Source: Streptomyces sp. NBC_00285 (GTDB lineage: Bacteria > Actinomycetota > Actinomycetes > Streptomycetales > Streptomycetaceae). Taken from it: DNA of 64,000 nt. The notes beneath the pieces are model-generated. The model was not told the origin of the DNA, ran no database searches, and saw only the letters and a program-made list of their open reading frames with translations. Both the position numbers and the translations under genes were made by a program. The first letter of the stretch is position 1; every line of letters starts with the position of its first letter. The stretch covers positions 9,176,001-9,240,000 of the forward strand of contig NZ_CP108055.1 in NCBI RefSeq assembly GCF_036174265.1, read 5' to 3'. Shown in pieces: positions 39,151-47,847 of the stretch.

Positions 39151-39198
39151 TGACACCTTGGTTGCCAAACTTGGGCGATGATGACACCTTGGTTGTCA
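39151..39198. promoter_or_regulatory. Duplicated MarR-type operator
   Basis: TGACACCTTGGTTGCCA (39151-39167) and TGACACCTTGGTTGTCA (39182-39198) are 16/17 identical direct copies 31 bp apart (three helical turns). The second is a perfect TGACA-N7-TGTCA inverted repeat. Its last base is the A of the hydrolase ATG. Confidence 0.7.
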
Positions 39199-40013
39199 TG
39201 ACAGCTGCTTCGGAACTGAGCTTCTTCGCATCTGCCGACGGGGAGATCGCCTATCTCGACGCCGGAACCGGGGACCCCGTGGTCCTCCTGCACGCCGGCT
39301 ACATCGACCACCGCCTCTACGCGGCCCAGACGCCGGTCCTCGCCGCCGACCACCGCGTCCTCGCCGTGGACATCCGGGGCCACGGCTGGACCGCCAACGC
39401 CACCAAGCCGTTCCGCTGGGCCGACGACCTCGCCGACCTGCTGCGCCACCTCGACGTGGGCCCCGCGGTCGTGGCCGGTGTCTCGATGGGCGGAGCCATC
39501 GCCGGTGACATGGCGATCGAGTATCCGGAACTGGTCCGGGGGATCGTCCTGAGCGGTGCCTCCGTCAGCGACTTCCAGTACACCCACGAGGCGACCCGGA
39601 AGGTCGTCGCGGAATCCCGACGGGCCCTGGAATCGGGCGACATCGAGGGCTGGCTGAAGGTCTTCCTCGGGTCCGCCGCCGGACCGTTCCGCTCGCCCGA
39701 CGAGCTCGACCCGCGCATCCTGGACCACCTGCGCGACATGGCCCTGCACACCATCGCCAAGCACACACCGGGCGAGCGGAACTGGCACGTACCCATGACC
39801 GACACCTGGGCCCGGGTCCCGAAGATCGACGTCCCGGTGCTCACCGTCAACGGCTCGCTCGACTCACCGGACCTGCTCGCCGACGCGGAACGCTTCGCAC
39901 GCACCGCCCGCGACGGCCGCTCGGTCCTGGTGGAGGGCACCTCGCACTTCCCGAACCTGGAGAGGCCCGAGGAATTCAACGCGCTCGTCCTGGAGTTCCT
40001 GCGCGGGCTCTGA
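39198..40013 (+). CDS. Alpha/beta-hydrolase fold enzyme
   Basis: 271 residues. The nucleophile elbow is VVAGVSMGGAIAG (Ser in GxSxG), the oxyanion strand PVVLLHAGYID, the acid residue in NGSLDSPDL and the His in EGTSHFPNLERP. Substrate unknown; close relatives include carboxylesterases, dehalogenases and peroxidases. ATG 39198 is part of the operator and no Shine-Dalgarno sequence precedes it, so a leaderless transcript is likely. Control by the divergent MarR is the clear inference. Confidence 0.88.
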   Translation: MTAASELSFFASADGEIAYLDAGTGDPVVLLHAGYIDHRLYAAQTPVLAADHRVLAVDIRGHGWTANATKPFRWADDLADLLRHLDVGPAVVAGVSMGGAIAGDMAIEYPELVRGIVLSGASVSDFQYTHEATRKVVAESRRALESGDIEGWLKVFLGSAAGPFRSPDELDPRILDHLRDMALHTIAKHTPGERNWHVPMTDTWARVPKIDVPVLTVNGSLDSPDLLADAERFARTARDGRSVLVEGTSHFPNLERPEEFNALVLEFLRGL

Positions 40014-40070
40014 ACACGCGGCGTCGGGCCCCTGTGGGCGCCCGTGGTACTCGTCGGAGCCCGCCCGGGG

Positions 40071-40532
40071 TTACGGCACCACCGTCACCGGCCACCGCCC
40101 GGCCTTGACCAGCCGAACCGCCACGGAGCCGACGATCCGGTGACCCGCCTGCTCCGAGGCGCCCACCACGACCGCGTCCGCCTTGAGTTCGTCCGCCGCC
40201 TTCGTCAGACCGCTGTAGGGGTCGCCGCGGAAGGTGTGGAACTCCCAGCGCACATCGAATATCCCCTTGTTCTGCTCGGTCGCGCGCCGGATCTGGGCGA
40301 CCAGGTCCTCGGCGATCTCGTCCGTGGTCTCCGCGACCGGCGCGCCGAGCGCGGCGCCGGCGGCGAGCACCGGCTGGACGTACACCACGGCGAGCAGCGC
40401 GTGCTGTCGCCGGGCCAGACCTCCGGCGTACGCGGCGGCGCGGAGCGAGGAGTCGGAGCCGTCCACGCCGACGACGATCACCTTGGGCCCGTCCGTGCCC
40501 CGCTCGAACTGGTGCGAGTGCTGTTCCGTCAC
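40071..40532 (-). CDS. Universal stress protein (UspA family)
   Basis: 153 residues, one Usp domain: VIVVGVDGSDSSLRAAAYAG (nucleotide Asp) and AVVVGASEQAGHRIVGSVAV near the end, the region where ATP-binding Usp proteins have G-x2-G-x9-G-S; the spacing here deviates, so ATP binding is uncertain. GTG 40532 is chosen at the start of the domain; an in-frame ATG at 40574 is possible. It is a monocistronic gene. Usp proteins act in dormancy and stress, with no defined target. Confidence 0.88.
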   Translation of the reverse strand: MTEQHSHQFERGTDGPKVIVVGVDGSDSSLRAAAYAGGLARRQHALLAVVYVQPVLAAGAALGAPVAETTDEIAEDLVAQIRRATEQNKGIFDVRWEFHTFRGDPYSGLTKAADELKADAVVVGASEQAGHRIVGSVAVRLVKAGRWPVTVVP

Positions 40533-40865
40533 GGCTGTGAGGCTATCGGAAGCCGCAGGTCCGGACGGCATACGGGCCCCCGTCGAACGGGGAGGCGCAA
40601 GGTCGGCGGAACGGGGCACTCGAAGCGCGGGCCGCGAGCGGGCCGTCACCGACGTCCGCAGCAGCCCGTCGGCGCCCGGCCCCGACGGAGGGGACGAGGC
40701 CGGGCGCCGACCACCGAACGGCCTCGTACGACGTCGTCCTGAGGTCCCGTCATGCGCCGCACACGACCGGCGCGGAACGCCCGCGCTGGGCCGGGCGGGT
40801 GTATTGGTGCCGCCGCACCGGTGTTGCTGAGGTGCGTCGGCCGTCCGCCGGGCGACTGATGAGTC
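40533..40865. other. Intergenic region with no recognised content
   Basis: 333 GC-rich bases between divergent genes. I see no gene, hairpin terminator or clear operator; it must hold the promoters of the Usp and deacetylase genes. Confidence 0.5.
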
Positions 40866-41735
40866 ATGACGAAGGATCAGTTGTTCACACGGCTGTCGTC
40901 GAAGGCGGCAGCGGTGCTCACACGGCGTCGGGCCCTGCTGGCCGGCACGGTCGCCGTCGCGTCCGCCGGCACGGCCGGTGTGCTCGCGGCGGTCACCGGC
41001 GAGGAGCCGGTCCGGCCGGCCCTCCCCGCCGCAGGCCCCCCGGCCCACCGCCTGGCCAAGCCCTCGGCCTACCGCCTCCAGCCCCTGACCGGATACGGGC
41101 CGCCCGCCGCCGCCCCCCACAAGACCCTCGTACGCCACGAGCCGTTCCTGAAGATCTCCGGACGCGGCCGGACCATGGTGCTGACCTTCGACGACGGACC
41201 AGACCCGCGCTACACCCCGCACATCCTGGACACCCTCGCCGAGTACGACGTACGCGCGATGTTCTTCGTGTGCGGCGAGATGGCCGTCGACAACCAGGAC
41301 CTGCTGGCCCGGATGGCGGACGAGGGACACATCGTCGGCAACCACACCTGGTCCCACCCGCTGCTCACCCGGCTCACCCGCTCCCGCATGCGCTCCGAGA
41401 TGGAACGTACCTCCGACGTCATCGAGGACGCCTACGGCGAGCGGCCCGAGTGGTTCCGCGCCCCCTACGGCGCCTGGAACCGGGCGGCGTTCCAACTCGG
41501 CGCCGAACTCGGCATGGAGCCCCTCGCCTGGTCGGTCGACACCCTCGACTGGACCACCCCCGGCACCCGCACCATCGTCGGCAGGGTGGAGAACGGCGCC
41601 GCCCCCGGCGTCGTGGTGCTCTCGCACGACGCCGGGGGCAACCGTTCCCAGAGTGTCCGGGCGCTGCGCGACTATCTTCCGCAGCTTCTCGATTCCGGCT
41701 ACCACATCACCGTGCCGCGACGGCATTACGCATAA
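40866..41735 (+). CDS. Exported polysaccharide deacetylase (NodB domain)
   Basis: 289 residues. An N-terminal export segment with RRRALLAGTVAVASAGTAG (twin-arginine-like) precedes a NodB domain: MVLTFDDGPDPRYTP with the catalytic and metal Asp, NHTWSHPLLT with the H-x3-H metal pair, RAPYGAWN and VVLSHDAGG with the last His. It removes N-acetyl groups from a wall polymer (peptidoglycan or chitin-like). It converges on the sortase gene. Confidence 0.9.
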   Translation: MTKDQLFTRLSSKAAAVLTRRRALLAGTVAVASAGTAGVLAAVTGEEPVRPALPAAGPPAHRLAKPSAYRLQPLTGYGPPAAAPHKTLVRHEPFLKISGRGRTMVLTFDDGPDPRYTPHILDTLAEYDVRAMFFVCGEMAVDNQDLLARMADEGHIVGNHTWSHPLLTRLTRSRMRSEMERTSDVIEDAYGERPEWFRAPYGAWNRAAFQLGAELGMEPLAWSVDTLDWTTPGTRTIVGRVENGAAPGVVVLSHDAGGNRSQSVRALRDYLPQLLDSGYHITVPRRHYA

Positions 41736-41765
41736 CCGGAACACGCCGGCCGGGCCGGGGAACGC

Positions 41766-42440
41766 TCAGCGGACCTCGGCCAGGCGGGCGAAGACCACGA
41801 CGTTCCCGGCGTAACCGCTCTGCTTGGAAAAGCCGCCCCCGCAGGTGATGACCCGCAATTCGGGCGCGCCCTTCGAGCCGTAGACACGGTCGCCCGGGAA
41901 ATCGTTCTTCTCGAAGACCTCGATGCCGTAGATCTCGAAGACCGCCGTCTTTCCGTCCTTGCGCCGTACCTCGATGCGATTTCCCTTCTTCAGGGCTCCG
42001 AGTCCGTAGAACACGGCGGGGCCCTGTTTGTTGTCGACATGGCCGACGACGACGGCGGTGCCCTTCTCGCCGGGGGAGACCGCGCCGGTGAACCAGCCGG
42101 CCAGGTTCGGGTCCTCCGGCGGCGGCGCGCCGACCCAGCCGTCCGGGTCCAGTCCGACCGGCGTCACCGGCGCGTCGACCCGGATCGCCGGGATGGAGAC
42201 CCGGTCGGGCACGGCGAACGGCAAGGGAGCGGGGGAGTTGCCGAAGGTGCTGCCGGGCGCCACCCGGCTGTCCGCCGCGGCCGCCGACGCGGGCTGCGGC
42301 GGCCCGACGTCGAACTCCCCCGAGCCGTTCCGGATGAGTGCGAGGCCGGTCAGCAGAACAAGCGCTATCACGCCCCAGGGAGCGCGCTTCTTGCGCTGCT
42401 CCTCCTCTTCGGCCAGACCGGCCAGCTCGGACGCAGACAT
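41766..42440 (-). CDS. Sortase (class E/F)
   Basis: 224 residues: a short cytoplasmic Glu/Lys stretch, one membrane helix (PWGVIALVLLTGLALIRNG, about 21-39), then the sortase barrel. The catalytic residues are His in VVGHVDNKQG, Cys in LRVITCGGGF and Arg in VVVFARLAEVR. The start has GGGGAAG upstream. It anchors surface proteins by a transpeptidation reaction. Two secreted proteins with C-terminal helices and Arg tails lie next to it, although their tails lack a clear LPxTG or LAxTG motif. Confidence 0.9.
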   Translation of the reverse strand: MSASELAGLAEEEEQRKKRAPWGVIALVLLTGLALIRNGSGEFDVGPPQPASAAAADSRVAPGSTFGNSPAPLPFAVPDRVSIPAIRVDAPVTPVGLDPDGWVGAPPPEDPNLAGWFTGAVSPGEKGTAVVVGHVDNKQGPAVFYGLGALKKGNRIEVRRKDGKTAVFEIYGIEVFEKNDFPGDRVYGSKGAPELRVITCGGGFSKQSGYAGNVVVFARLAEVR

Positions 42441-42771
42441 TGACTTCCCCTCTCGACACGGCCGTCGCCACGTCATGCGCGCATGCAAGAACGCTAAGTC
42501 CCGCGCGGGAAAGCGGCGACGGGGCCGGCGCGAACGGGTGGCCCCGAATGCGCGTGGTGCGCCATCCGAGTTGCCGTGAACAGGAATTTTCTGACGGTCC
42601 GTGACCTGCGGAGATATCCGATTGTGGGCTAATCGCTCGGCGTGTCCTCTCACCGGGACGGACCAGTGTCGAAATGCGGGCCGGCGCAAGGCATCTGAGG
42701 GTCTGTCTGGGAGGCGCTTTCTCGCCGATCAACCGGGGACAGTTCCCGGGGCGTCTTCCGCGGAGGATCAC
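42441..42771. other. Intergenic region between sortase and secreted protein genes
   Basis: 331 bp, divergent. No gene or strong hairpin recognised. A GGAGGA ribosome site for the plus gene lies at its right end; promoters for both genes must be inside. Confidence 0.5.
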
Positions 42772-43263
42772 ATGCGTACTACTCGTGCCCTGGCGGCCGC
42801 CGGCGCCGCGGTCGCCGTGCTCGGACTCGCCGTTCCCACGGCCGTCGCGCGGGACGGCATGAACCTGAGCCCGAGCAATGCCGTCGCCCTGCCCAGCGTC
42901 ATCGCCCGGGGCGGTCAACTGACCATCACCGTCAACAACTGCACCGGCGACGCCACCGCGAGCTCGGACGCCTTCCCGGCGGCCAAGCTGAAGACCGGCA
43001 CCAACAACCTGGCGACGGGAACCGCCACGGTCAACACGAACGCCGCAACGGGGTCGCACAGCATCAGCGTCCTGTGTGGGAACGGCACCGTGATCAACCC
43101 CACGGCCTTCACCGTCATCGGTGGTGTCCGCGGTGGTCTCGGCGGCAGCAGCACCACCGGGGCCACCCCGACCGACATGGCCATCGGCGGCGGTCTCGTG
43201 GCGCTGGCGGTCATCGGCGGAGGGGTCTTCTGGATGCGTCGCCGGTCCGAGCGGCACATCTGA
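42772..43263 (+). CDS. Secreted protein with C-terminal membrane anchor, paralogue A
   Basis: 163 residues. Signal peptide (MRTTRALAAAGAAVAVLGLA, cleaved near AVA), then a beta-rich domain with two Cys (NNCTGDAT; SVLCGNGT), a Gly/Ser/Thr linker, a membrane helix (about 133-153) and a WMRRRSERHI tail. The order signal-domain-linker-helix-Arg resembles a sortase substrate, but I find no sorting pentapeptide (GATPTDM is in its place). It resembles the convergent protein at 43361-43891 in domain (NxSPxxxxxLPSxIAxGGQ). Function unknown. Confidence 0.82.
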   Translation: MRTTRALAAAGAAVAVLGLAVPTAVARDGMNLSPSNAVALPSVIARGGQLTITVNNCTGDATASSDAFPAAKLKTGTNNLATGTATVNTNAATGSHSISVLCGNGTVINPTAFTVIGGVRGGLGGSSTTGATPTDMAIGGGLVALAVIGGGVFWMRRRSERHI

Positions 43264-43299
43264 TCTCCGCCCCCTCGGAGAGCTCCGAGCGCACGTGAC

Positions 43300-43346
43300 A
43301 CGGGCGTCCGCCCCGGTTTCCGAAAGGGGCCGGGGCGGACGCCCGT
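43300..43346. terminator. Very strong bidirectional hairpin
   Basis: A perfect 17-bp stem ACGGGCGTCCGCCCCGG / CCGGGGCGGACGCCCGT with a 13-nt loop between the two converging paralogues. Confidence 0.85.
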
Positions 43347-43360
43347 CGTGGTTGCCGCGG

Positions 43361-43891
43361 TCAGCCGCCGTCCTCGCCGGTCCGGCGACGGGAGAAGTGG
43401 TACGCCGCCCCGACCGAGCCCACGATCAGCGCGGCACCCATGCCGATCTCCTTGAGGTCGAACCCGGCGAGGCTGCCGCCCTCACCGGCGTGCACACCGC
43501 GGCCGGGCTGGAGCGGCACCGGTGTGGGGCCGACCGGGCGGCCGCCGGCGATGGTCAGACCTGTGGACCCGCTCACGCCGTCACAGGTGAACGTCACCTG
43601 GTACGCCGCGCCGGGTCTGGCGTCCCAGTCGACGACGGCCGTGGCCTGGTTCCTGTTCGACGGGATGGTGATGGTGTCGAAGACCGCCGAGGTGACCGTC
43701 GCCGATCCCTTGCAGCCGCCGTGGTCCCGCTCCAGGCGCAGCGTCACCTGTCCGCCTGCGGCGATGGTCGAGGGCAGGACACTGAAACCGAAGGGCGTGA
43801 TGTTGCCGCTCTTGGCCACGGCGGCCGGTGCGGAGAAGGTCAGGGCGGCGATGCCCAGCAGTGCGGCCGAAGCGACGCGTATCGCGCGCAT
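43361..43891 (-). CDS. Secreted protein with C-terminal membrane anchor, paralogue B
   Basis: 176 residues: signal peptide (MRAIRVASAALLGIAALTFS, cleaved near AVA), a beta-rich domain with two Cys (GGCKGSAT; TFTCDGVS), a Pro/Gly linker, a helix (about 148-166) and an RRRTGEDGG tail. It shares FSVLPSTIAAGGQVTLRLE with the convergent neighbour's equivalent strand and probably arose by duplication and inversion. Likely cell-surface, function unknown. Confidence 0.82.
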   Translation of the reverse strand: MRAIRVASAALLGIAALTFSAPAAVAKSGNITPFGFSVLPSTIAAGGQVTLRLERDHGGCKGSATVTSAVFDTITIPSNRNQATAVVDWDARPGAAYQVTFTCDGVSGSTGLTIAGGRPVGPTPVPLQPGRGVHAGEGGSLAGFDLKEIGMGAALIVGSVGAAYHFSRRRTGEDGG

Positions 43892-44097
43892 GGTGGTTCC
43901 TCCGGTCCCCGAGGAGCAACTGCGGACCTTTTCCGCCTACGTCGGAAATGCACCTCGATGACCGAAACGCTAGGAACAGGTGTACGTCCGCGCGATCGCA
44001 GTCGCGCCGAATGGGGCACACGTGTGGGCCGCTCAGGGGACGCCGGCGGCGTGTCGGACGCCGGACGTCCCCCGAAGGTGCCCGTGGTGAGACGCCG

Positions 44098-44862
44098 TCA
44101 GCCCTTGATGCCCGGGAAGAGCGAGAGGAACGGCTCCGCCGAGGCCGTGATGCCACGGCTGTAGGGGGCGTCGAAGTCCCAGATCAGGAAGAGCAGGAAC
44201 GCGATCAGCGAGGAGAACAGGGCGGCGAGGATCAGCTCGCGCGGTGTCCGCCGGATCTGCAGGGCGAAGATCATCCCGATGGTGATGACGCCGCCGCCCA
44301 GCAGACCGAACCACACGACCCCGGGCATCGTCGGCGAGACCGAGTCGGCGCGGGCGTTGCGCGCCTGGTCCACGGCCGCCACCTGGTCGACGAGCGGCTG
44401 GTAGGCCTGCGCCTCGAAGTCCGACTTGGGCTGGTAGGAGGTGACGTCCGTGCGGATCCGGTCGAGGAGCTCGGCGCCGCGTTCGGTCGTCCGGTCGTGG
44501 TCGGACATCTCCTTCCACTCCACGGTGACGACGTGTCCGACATAGGCGTTGACATCGGCCCTAATGCGGTCACGGACGTCGGCCGGATAGACCTGTACCC
44601 GCTCCGAGATCTCGTGCAGCGCCTGGGCCTCCGCCTGTACGTGGTCCTGAGCGGCGCTGCGCGCCTCCCAGACGCCCGCGATGGCCAGGCCCAGGACGAT
44701 GGCGTAGACCACCCCGATCCACATCGTCATGTACTCGATGACGTCCGGGGTCTCGTTGGGATCCTCGTCCACGGCGGCCGTCTTGTGACGGACGAGGGTG
44801 ATGGTGACGACCACGGCGCAGACGGCCACCATCGCGAGGACGAGAACAAGCCATTCCGGCAA
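44098..44862 (-). CDS. DUF4239-like membrane protein
   Basis: 254 residues with four hydrophobic helices, two near each end: an N-terminal helix, then MTMWIGVVYAIVLGLAIAGV, a soluble helical middle of about 100 residues (EAQALHEISERVQVYPADVR), then VVWFGLLGGGVITIGMIFAL and a last helix with LLFLIWDFDAPYS. This pattern fits the DUF4239 family of bestrophin-like membrane proteins. Function unknown. It starts 21 bp after the proline-rich gene's stop on the same strand, so they are likely cotranscribed. Confidence 0.8.
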   Translation of the reverse strand: MPEWLVLVLAMVAVCAVVVTITLVRHKTAAVDEDPNETPDVIEYMTMWIGVVYAIVLGLAIAGVWEARSAAQDHVQAEAQALHEISERVQVYPADVRDRIRADVNAYVGHVVTVEWKEMSDHDRTTERGAELLDRIRTDVTSYQPKSDFEAQAYQPLVDQVAAVDQARNARADSVSPTMPGVVWFGLLGGGVITIGMIFALQIRRTPRELILAALFSSLIAFLLFLIWDFDAPYSRGITASAEPFLSLFPGIKG

Positions 44863-44883
44863 GGGATGCCTCCAGGATCGGCA

Positions 44884-45531
44884 TTAGCGGGGCCGCAGGG
44901 CGGCCACGGCGACCACCGCGGGCGCGGTGATGAGCAGGACGTAGATCACGGGCGAGGTCGTGCTGTGCGTGGGCCGGTCCGGCGCCTTCGCGTGGTGGTA
45001 GGCCGGATAGGTCACCGGGGACGCGGAGGGGCCGGGGGCCGGCTTGGGCGGGGGCGTCCGGGTGGGGGTCGGCGTCGGGGTCGGGGTCGGGGTGGGCGTG
45101 GAGGGCGGCGTTGGTCGCGCCCGTGGTGCCGGCGGCTGGGGTGCCGGTGCGGGGGGCGGGGGTGCGGGCGGTGGCTCCGGGGTCGGCGTCGGCTTCGGCT
45201 TCGTGGGCCTCGGCGTCGGGCGCGGCGTCGGCGTGAGGTCGGGGGAGGGCGTCGGAGTGCAAGGCGGCTCGGGTGGAGTGGGTGTCGGGATGGGTGTGGG
45301 CTTCGGCTTCGGGCACGGCGGCACAGTGGGCCAGGTGAGGCTCCCGGCGGCCGCGACGGCCTCGGTGCCTTCGGGACCGACCGAGGCGTAGGCGCAGGCG
45401 TCCGCCTCGGCGACCCCGGCCGTCGGACCGACGAGCGCCCACGTCAACGCCAACAGGGCCAACACTCGTATGGCGGAGGCGGCTTGAGGTGACTCGGGTC
45501 GATGCACGACGGCGATCATGAGGCCTGTCAC
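44884..45531 (-). CDS. Proline/threonine-rich surface protein
   Basis: 215 residues: signal peptide (about 20-44, ending AEA), a short Cys-containing head ([20 protein letters not shown]), a central stretch of about 100 residues made of PTP, PPP and KP repeats, and a C-terminal helix ([20 protein letters not shown]). The repeat part would span the thick wall as an extended rod. No enzyme domain. ATG 45531 is close to divergent promoter DNA. Confidence 0.75.
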   Translation of the reverse strand: MTGLMIAVVHRPESPQAASAIRVLALLALTWALVGPTAGVAEADACAYASVGPEGTEAVAAAGSLTWPTVPPCPKPKPTPIPTPTPPEPPCTPTPSPDLTPTPRPTPRPTKPKPTPTPEPPPAPPPPAPAPQPPAPRARPTPPSTPTPTPTPTPTPTRTPPPKPAPGPSASPVTYPAYHHAKAPDRPTHSTTSPVIYVLLITAPAVVAVAALRPR

Positions 45532-45779
45532 GCCGTCTCACGCGCGGGCGCGAAGAGATTGCTCCGAAGGAGGGATAAACCGTCGCGCGATGTTTGAATC
45601 CCGGGCATTCGTTCCTCGAAGAGGCGTACATGTGTGCGGCCTGAGGCGGGTGTGGTCACAGTCTCCGAAAAGAAATATGCGGGGCGGTTGAACACAACCC
45701 CTGCTCCGGTGCGTATCCATGGTCGTGCGGCGGCGCAGACGGGCGCTGCAACACCCTTAAGAAATATGGGGAGTTGACG

Positions 45780-46742
45780 ATGAAGACCTCCTGGCGGAAC
45801 GCCTCACTCGTGGCGAGTGCTGCGGTCGTGCTGGCGCTGACGACGGCGTGTGGCCAGGAAGGCGGCACCTCGTCGGTGGGCAGCCAGAATGTCGGCGCCA
45901 CTGCGGCGGCGGGCGGCTACGGCGGCGTGGGTTCCGGTCTCGGGACCGAGACCAGCCCCAGTGCGAGTTCGACCTCGATCGGCCAGGGAAACCTGGGAGC
46001 CCAGTCGGCCTCGGCCGGCAAGCTCGAGGTTTCCGCGAACGCCGAGCTCGGGAAGGTGCTGACCGACAGCAACGGCCTCAGCCTCTACCGGTTCGACGAG
46101 GACACCGCGGAGCCGCCGAAGTCCAACTGCGACGGCACCTGCGCCACCACCTGGCCTCCGGTGCCCGCGGACGACGCCTCGGCGGGAGCCGGTATCGACA
46201 AGGCGCTGCTCGGTGAGGTGACCCGCACCGACGGCACCAAGCAGCTGACCATCGGTGGCTGGCCGGCCTACCGCTATGCGAAGGACACCAAGGCCGGCGA
46301 CCTGACCGGCCAGGGCGTGGGTGGCAAGTGGTACGCGCTGGCGCCCACCGGCAAGAAGGCGACGCTCGCCAGCCTGCCCGGACTGTCCACGCGCAACGAC
46401 CCCAACTTGGGCGAGATCGTCGTCGACAAGAACGGCATGACGGTCTACCGCTTCGCCAAGGACAAGGCCTGGCCCGAGCCGGTCTCCAACTGCACGGGCG
46501 CCTGCCTGGAGAAGTGGCCGGTCGTGGGCCCCGTGTCGGCGAACGACACCAAGGACGTACAGAAGAAGGGCCTGATGAGCTTCACCCGCTCCGACGGCGT
46601 CAAGCAGCAGACGGTCAACTGCTCGCCGATCTACACCTTCGCGGGTGACAAGGCGGCCGGGGACACCAACGGGCAGGGCGTCGGCGGCACCTGGTACGCC
46701 GTCCGCCCCAACGGAGACATGGTCGGCATCTCCGACAAGTGA
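45780..46742 (+). CDS. Lipoprotein with two secreted repeats (Lipoprotein_15 type)
   Basis: 320 residues. Lipobox in ALTTACGQE; then a Gly/Ser linker and two copies of the 'secreted repeat' domain: GKVLTDSNGLSLYRFDED...CDGTCATTWPPV and GEIVVDKNGMTVYRFAKD...CTGACLEKWPVV, each followed by a GVGGxWYA strand. The C-x3-C pair recurs in both. The family is extracytoplasmic with no known function; from memory it corresponds to SCO0930. ATG 45780 has GGGGAG 6-7 nt upstream. AAGAAATATG occurs twice upstream (45670-45679, 45759-45768). Confidence 0.88.
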   Translation: MKTSWRNASLVASAAVVLALTTACGQEGGTSSVGSQNVGATAAAGGYGGVGSGLGTETSPSASSTSIGQGNLGAQSASAGKLEVSANAELGKVLTDSNGLSLYRFDEDTAEPPKSNCDGTCATTWPPVPADDASAGAGIDKALLGEVTRTDGTKQLTIGGWPAYRYAKDTKAGDLTGQGVGGKWYALAPTGKKATLASLPGLSTRNDPNLGEIVVDKNGMTVYRFAKDKAWPEPVSNCTGACLEKWPVVGPVSANDTKDVQKKGLMSFTRSDGVKQQTVNCSPIYTFAGDKAAGDTNGQGVGGTWYAVRPNGDMVGISDK

Positions 46743-46760
46743 CACCGGCCTCACCGATCC

Positions 46761-46803
46761 ACCGGTCCGACCTCTCCGCGCCGCACGGAGGGGTCGGACC
46801 GGT
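46761..46803 (+). terminator. Hairpin terminator after the lipoprotein gene
   Basis: ACCGGTCCGACC (46761-46772) pairs with GGTCGGACCGGT (46792-46803); the inner CTCCG/CGGAG extends the stem. It is followed by TTGTCGT. Confidence 0.75.
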
Positions 46804-47025
46804 TTGTCGTCATTCCCCCCAACTCCCCGCGAGTCGGCGCCCACTTCGGAACTCTCCGCAGTGCGGCGCCTACTGTTCGTAGAGATTGCGCAGCGGCGTC
46901 ACAGCGGCACGTGCCGCAGGCAGTGACCGGGAACGGACGGTCAATTTCCGTTTCCGCTCGCTCCATTGGCGGGCGATCAGTAGCCTCAGCTCGAACACCG
47001 GATCGCCTACGCCTTGGAGAGATAG

Positions 47026-47847
47026 ATGGAGCGTCCCGCCTGGGCTCCCCGGAACATCGACATCTCGGTGCCGAGTGTCTCTCGTATCTACGACTTCTAC
47101 CTGGGCGGTTCGCACAACTTCGAGGTCGACCGGGAAGCCGCCCGCAGGGCCATGGAGTTCGCGCCGGGACTGCCGAAGACCATGCAGGCCAACCGGGCGT
47201 TCCTGCGGCGGGCGGTGCGGTTCGCAGCCGACCAGGGCCTCACCCAGTTCCTCGACATCGGCTCGGGCATCCCCACCTTCGGCAGCGTCCACGAGGTCGC
47301 CCAGGGTGTGAGCCCCGGCGCCCGTGTCGTCTACGTCGACCACGACCCGGTGGCCGTCGCGCACAGCCAGGCGGTCCTCGCAGGCAACGCGGACGCGGGA
47401 GTCGTGGCCGCCGATCTCCGCAAGCCCGGGGAGATCCTCGCGAGCCCCGAGGTGCAGCGCCTCATCGACCTGAACCGGCCGGTGGCGCTGCTTCTCGTTG
47501 CCATACTGCACTTCGTGGAAGACGCGGACGACCCGTACGGAGCGGTGGCCGAGTTGCGCGACGCGCTCGCGCCGGGCAGCCTCCTGGTGCTCACCCATGC
47601 CTCGTACGAGGGAATGCCCCTTCCGCCCGAGCGGGCCGAGGGCGCGGTGGACGTGTACAAGGACATCCGCAACCCGCTGATCATGCGCTCGCGCGACGAG
47701 ATCGCGCGGTTCTTCGAGGGGTACGACATGGTGGAACCGGGACTGGTGTCGCCGCCGAGGTGGCGGCCCGAGTCGGCGACCTGGGACCCCGACGACGAGG
47801 ATCCGTGGGCCTTCACCGGGTTCGCCGGCGTGGGACGCACGGCGTGA
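47026..47847 (+). CDS. SAM-dependent methyltransferase, DUF574 (PF04672) family
   Basis: 273 residues. NIDISVPSVSRIYDFYLGGSHN and FLRRAVRFAADQGLTQFLDI (then GSGIPT, the SAM loop) are the signature of the large actinobacterial DUF574 family; VVYVDHDPVAVAHSQAVLAG binds the SAM ribose. Targets are unknown. The GTG of the c-di-GMP gene overlaps its stop by 4 bp, so the two proteins are made together. Confidence 0.88.
   Translation: MERPAWAPRNIDISVPSVSRIYDFYLGGSHNFEVDREAARRAMEFAPGLPKTMQANRAFLRRAVRFAADQGLTQFLDIGSGIPTFGSVHEVAQGVSPGARVVYVDHDPVAVAHSQAVLAGNADAGVVAADLRKPGEILASPEVQRLIDLNRPVALLLVAILHFVEDADDPYGAVAELRDALAPGSLLVLTHASYEGMPLPPERAEGAVDVYKDIRNPLIMRSRDEIARFFEGYDMVEPGLVSPPRWRPESATWDPDDEDPWAFTGFAGVGRTA

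Noticed and set aside
39098..39197. Longer N-terminus for the alpha/beta hydrolase
   Set aside because: It would run back through both operators and into the marR start; the hydrolase fold begins after ATG 39198.
45602..45700. Short open frame MFESRAFVPRRG... before the lipoprotein gene
   Set aside because: The AGGAGG-like sequence is about 15 nt from the ATG, the frame has only 33 codons, and it overlaps likely promoter DNA.
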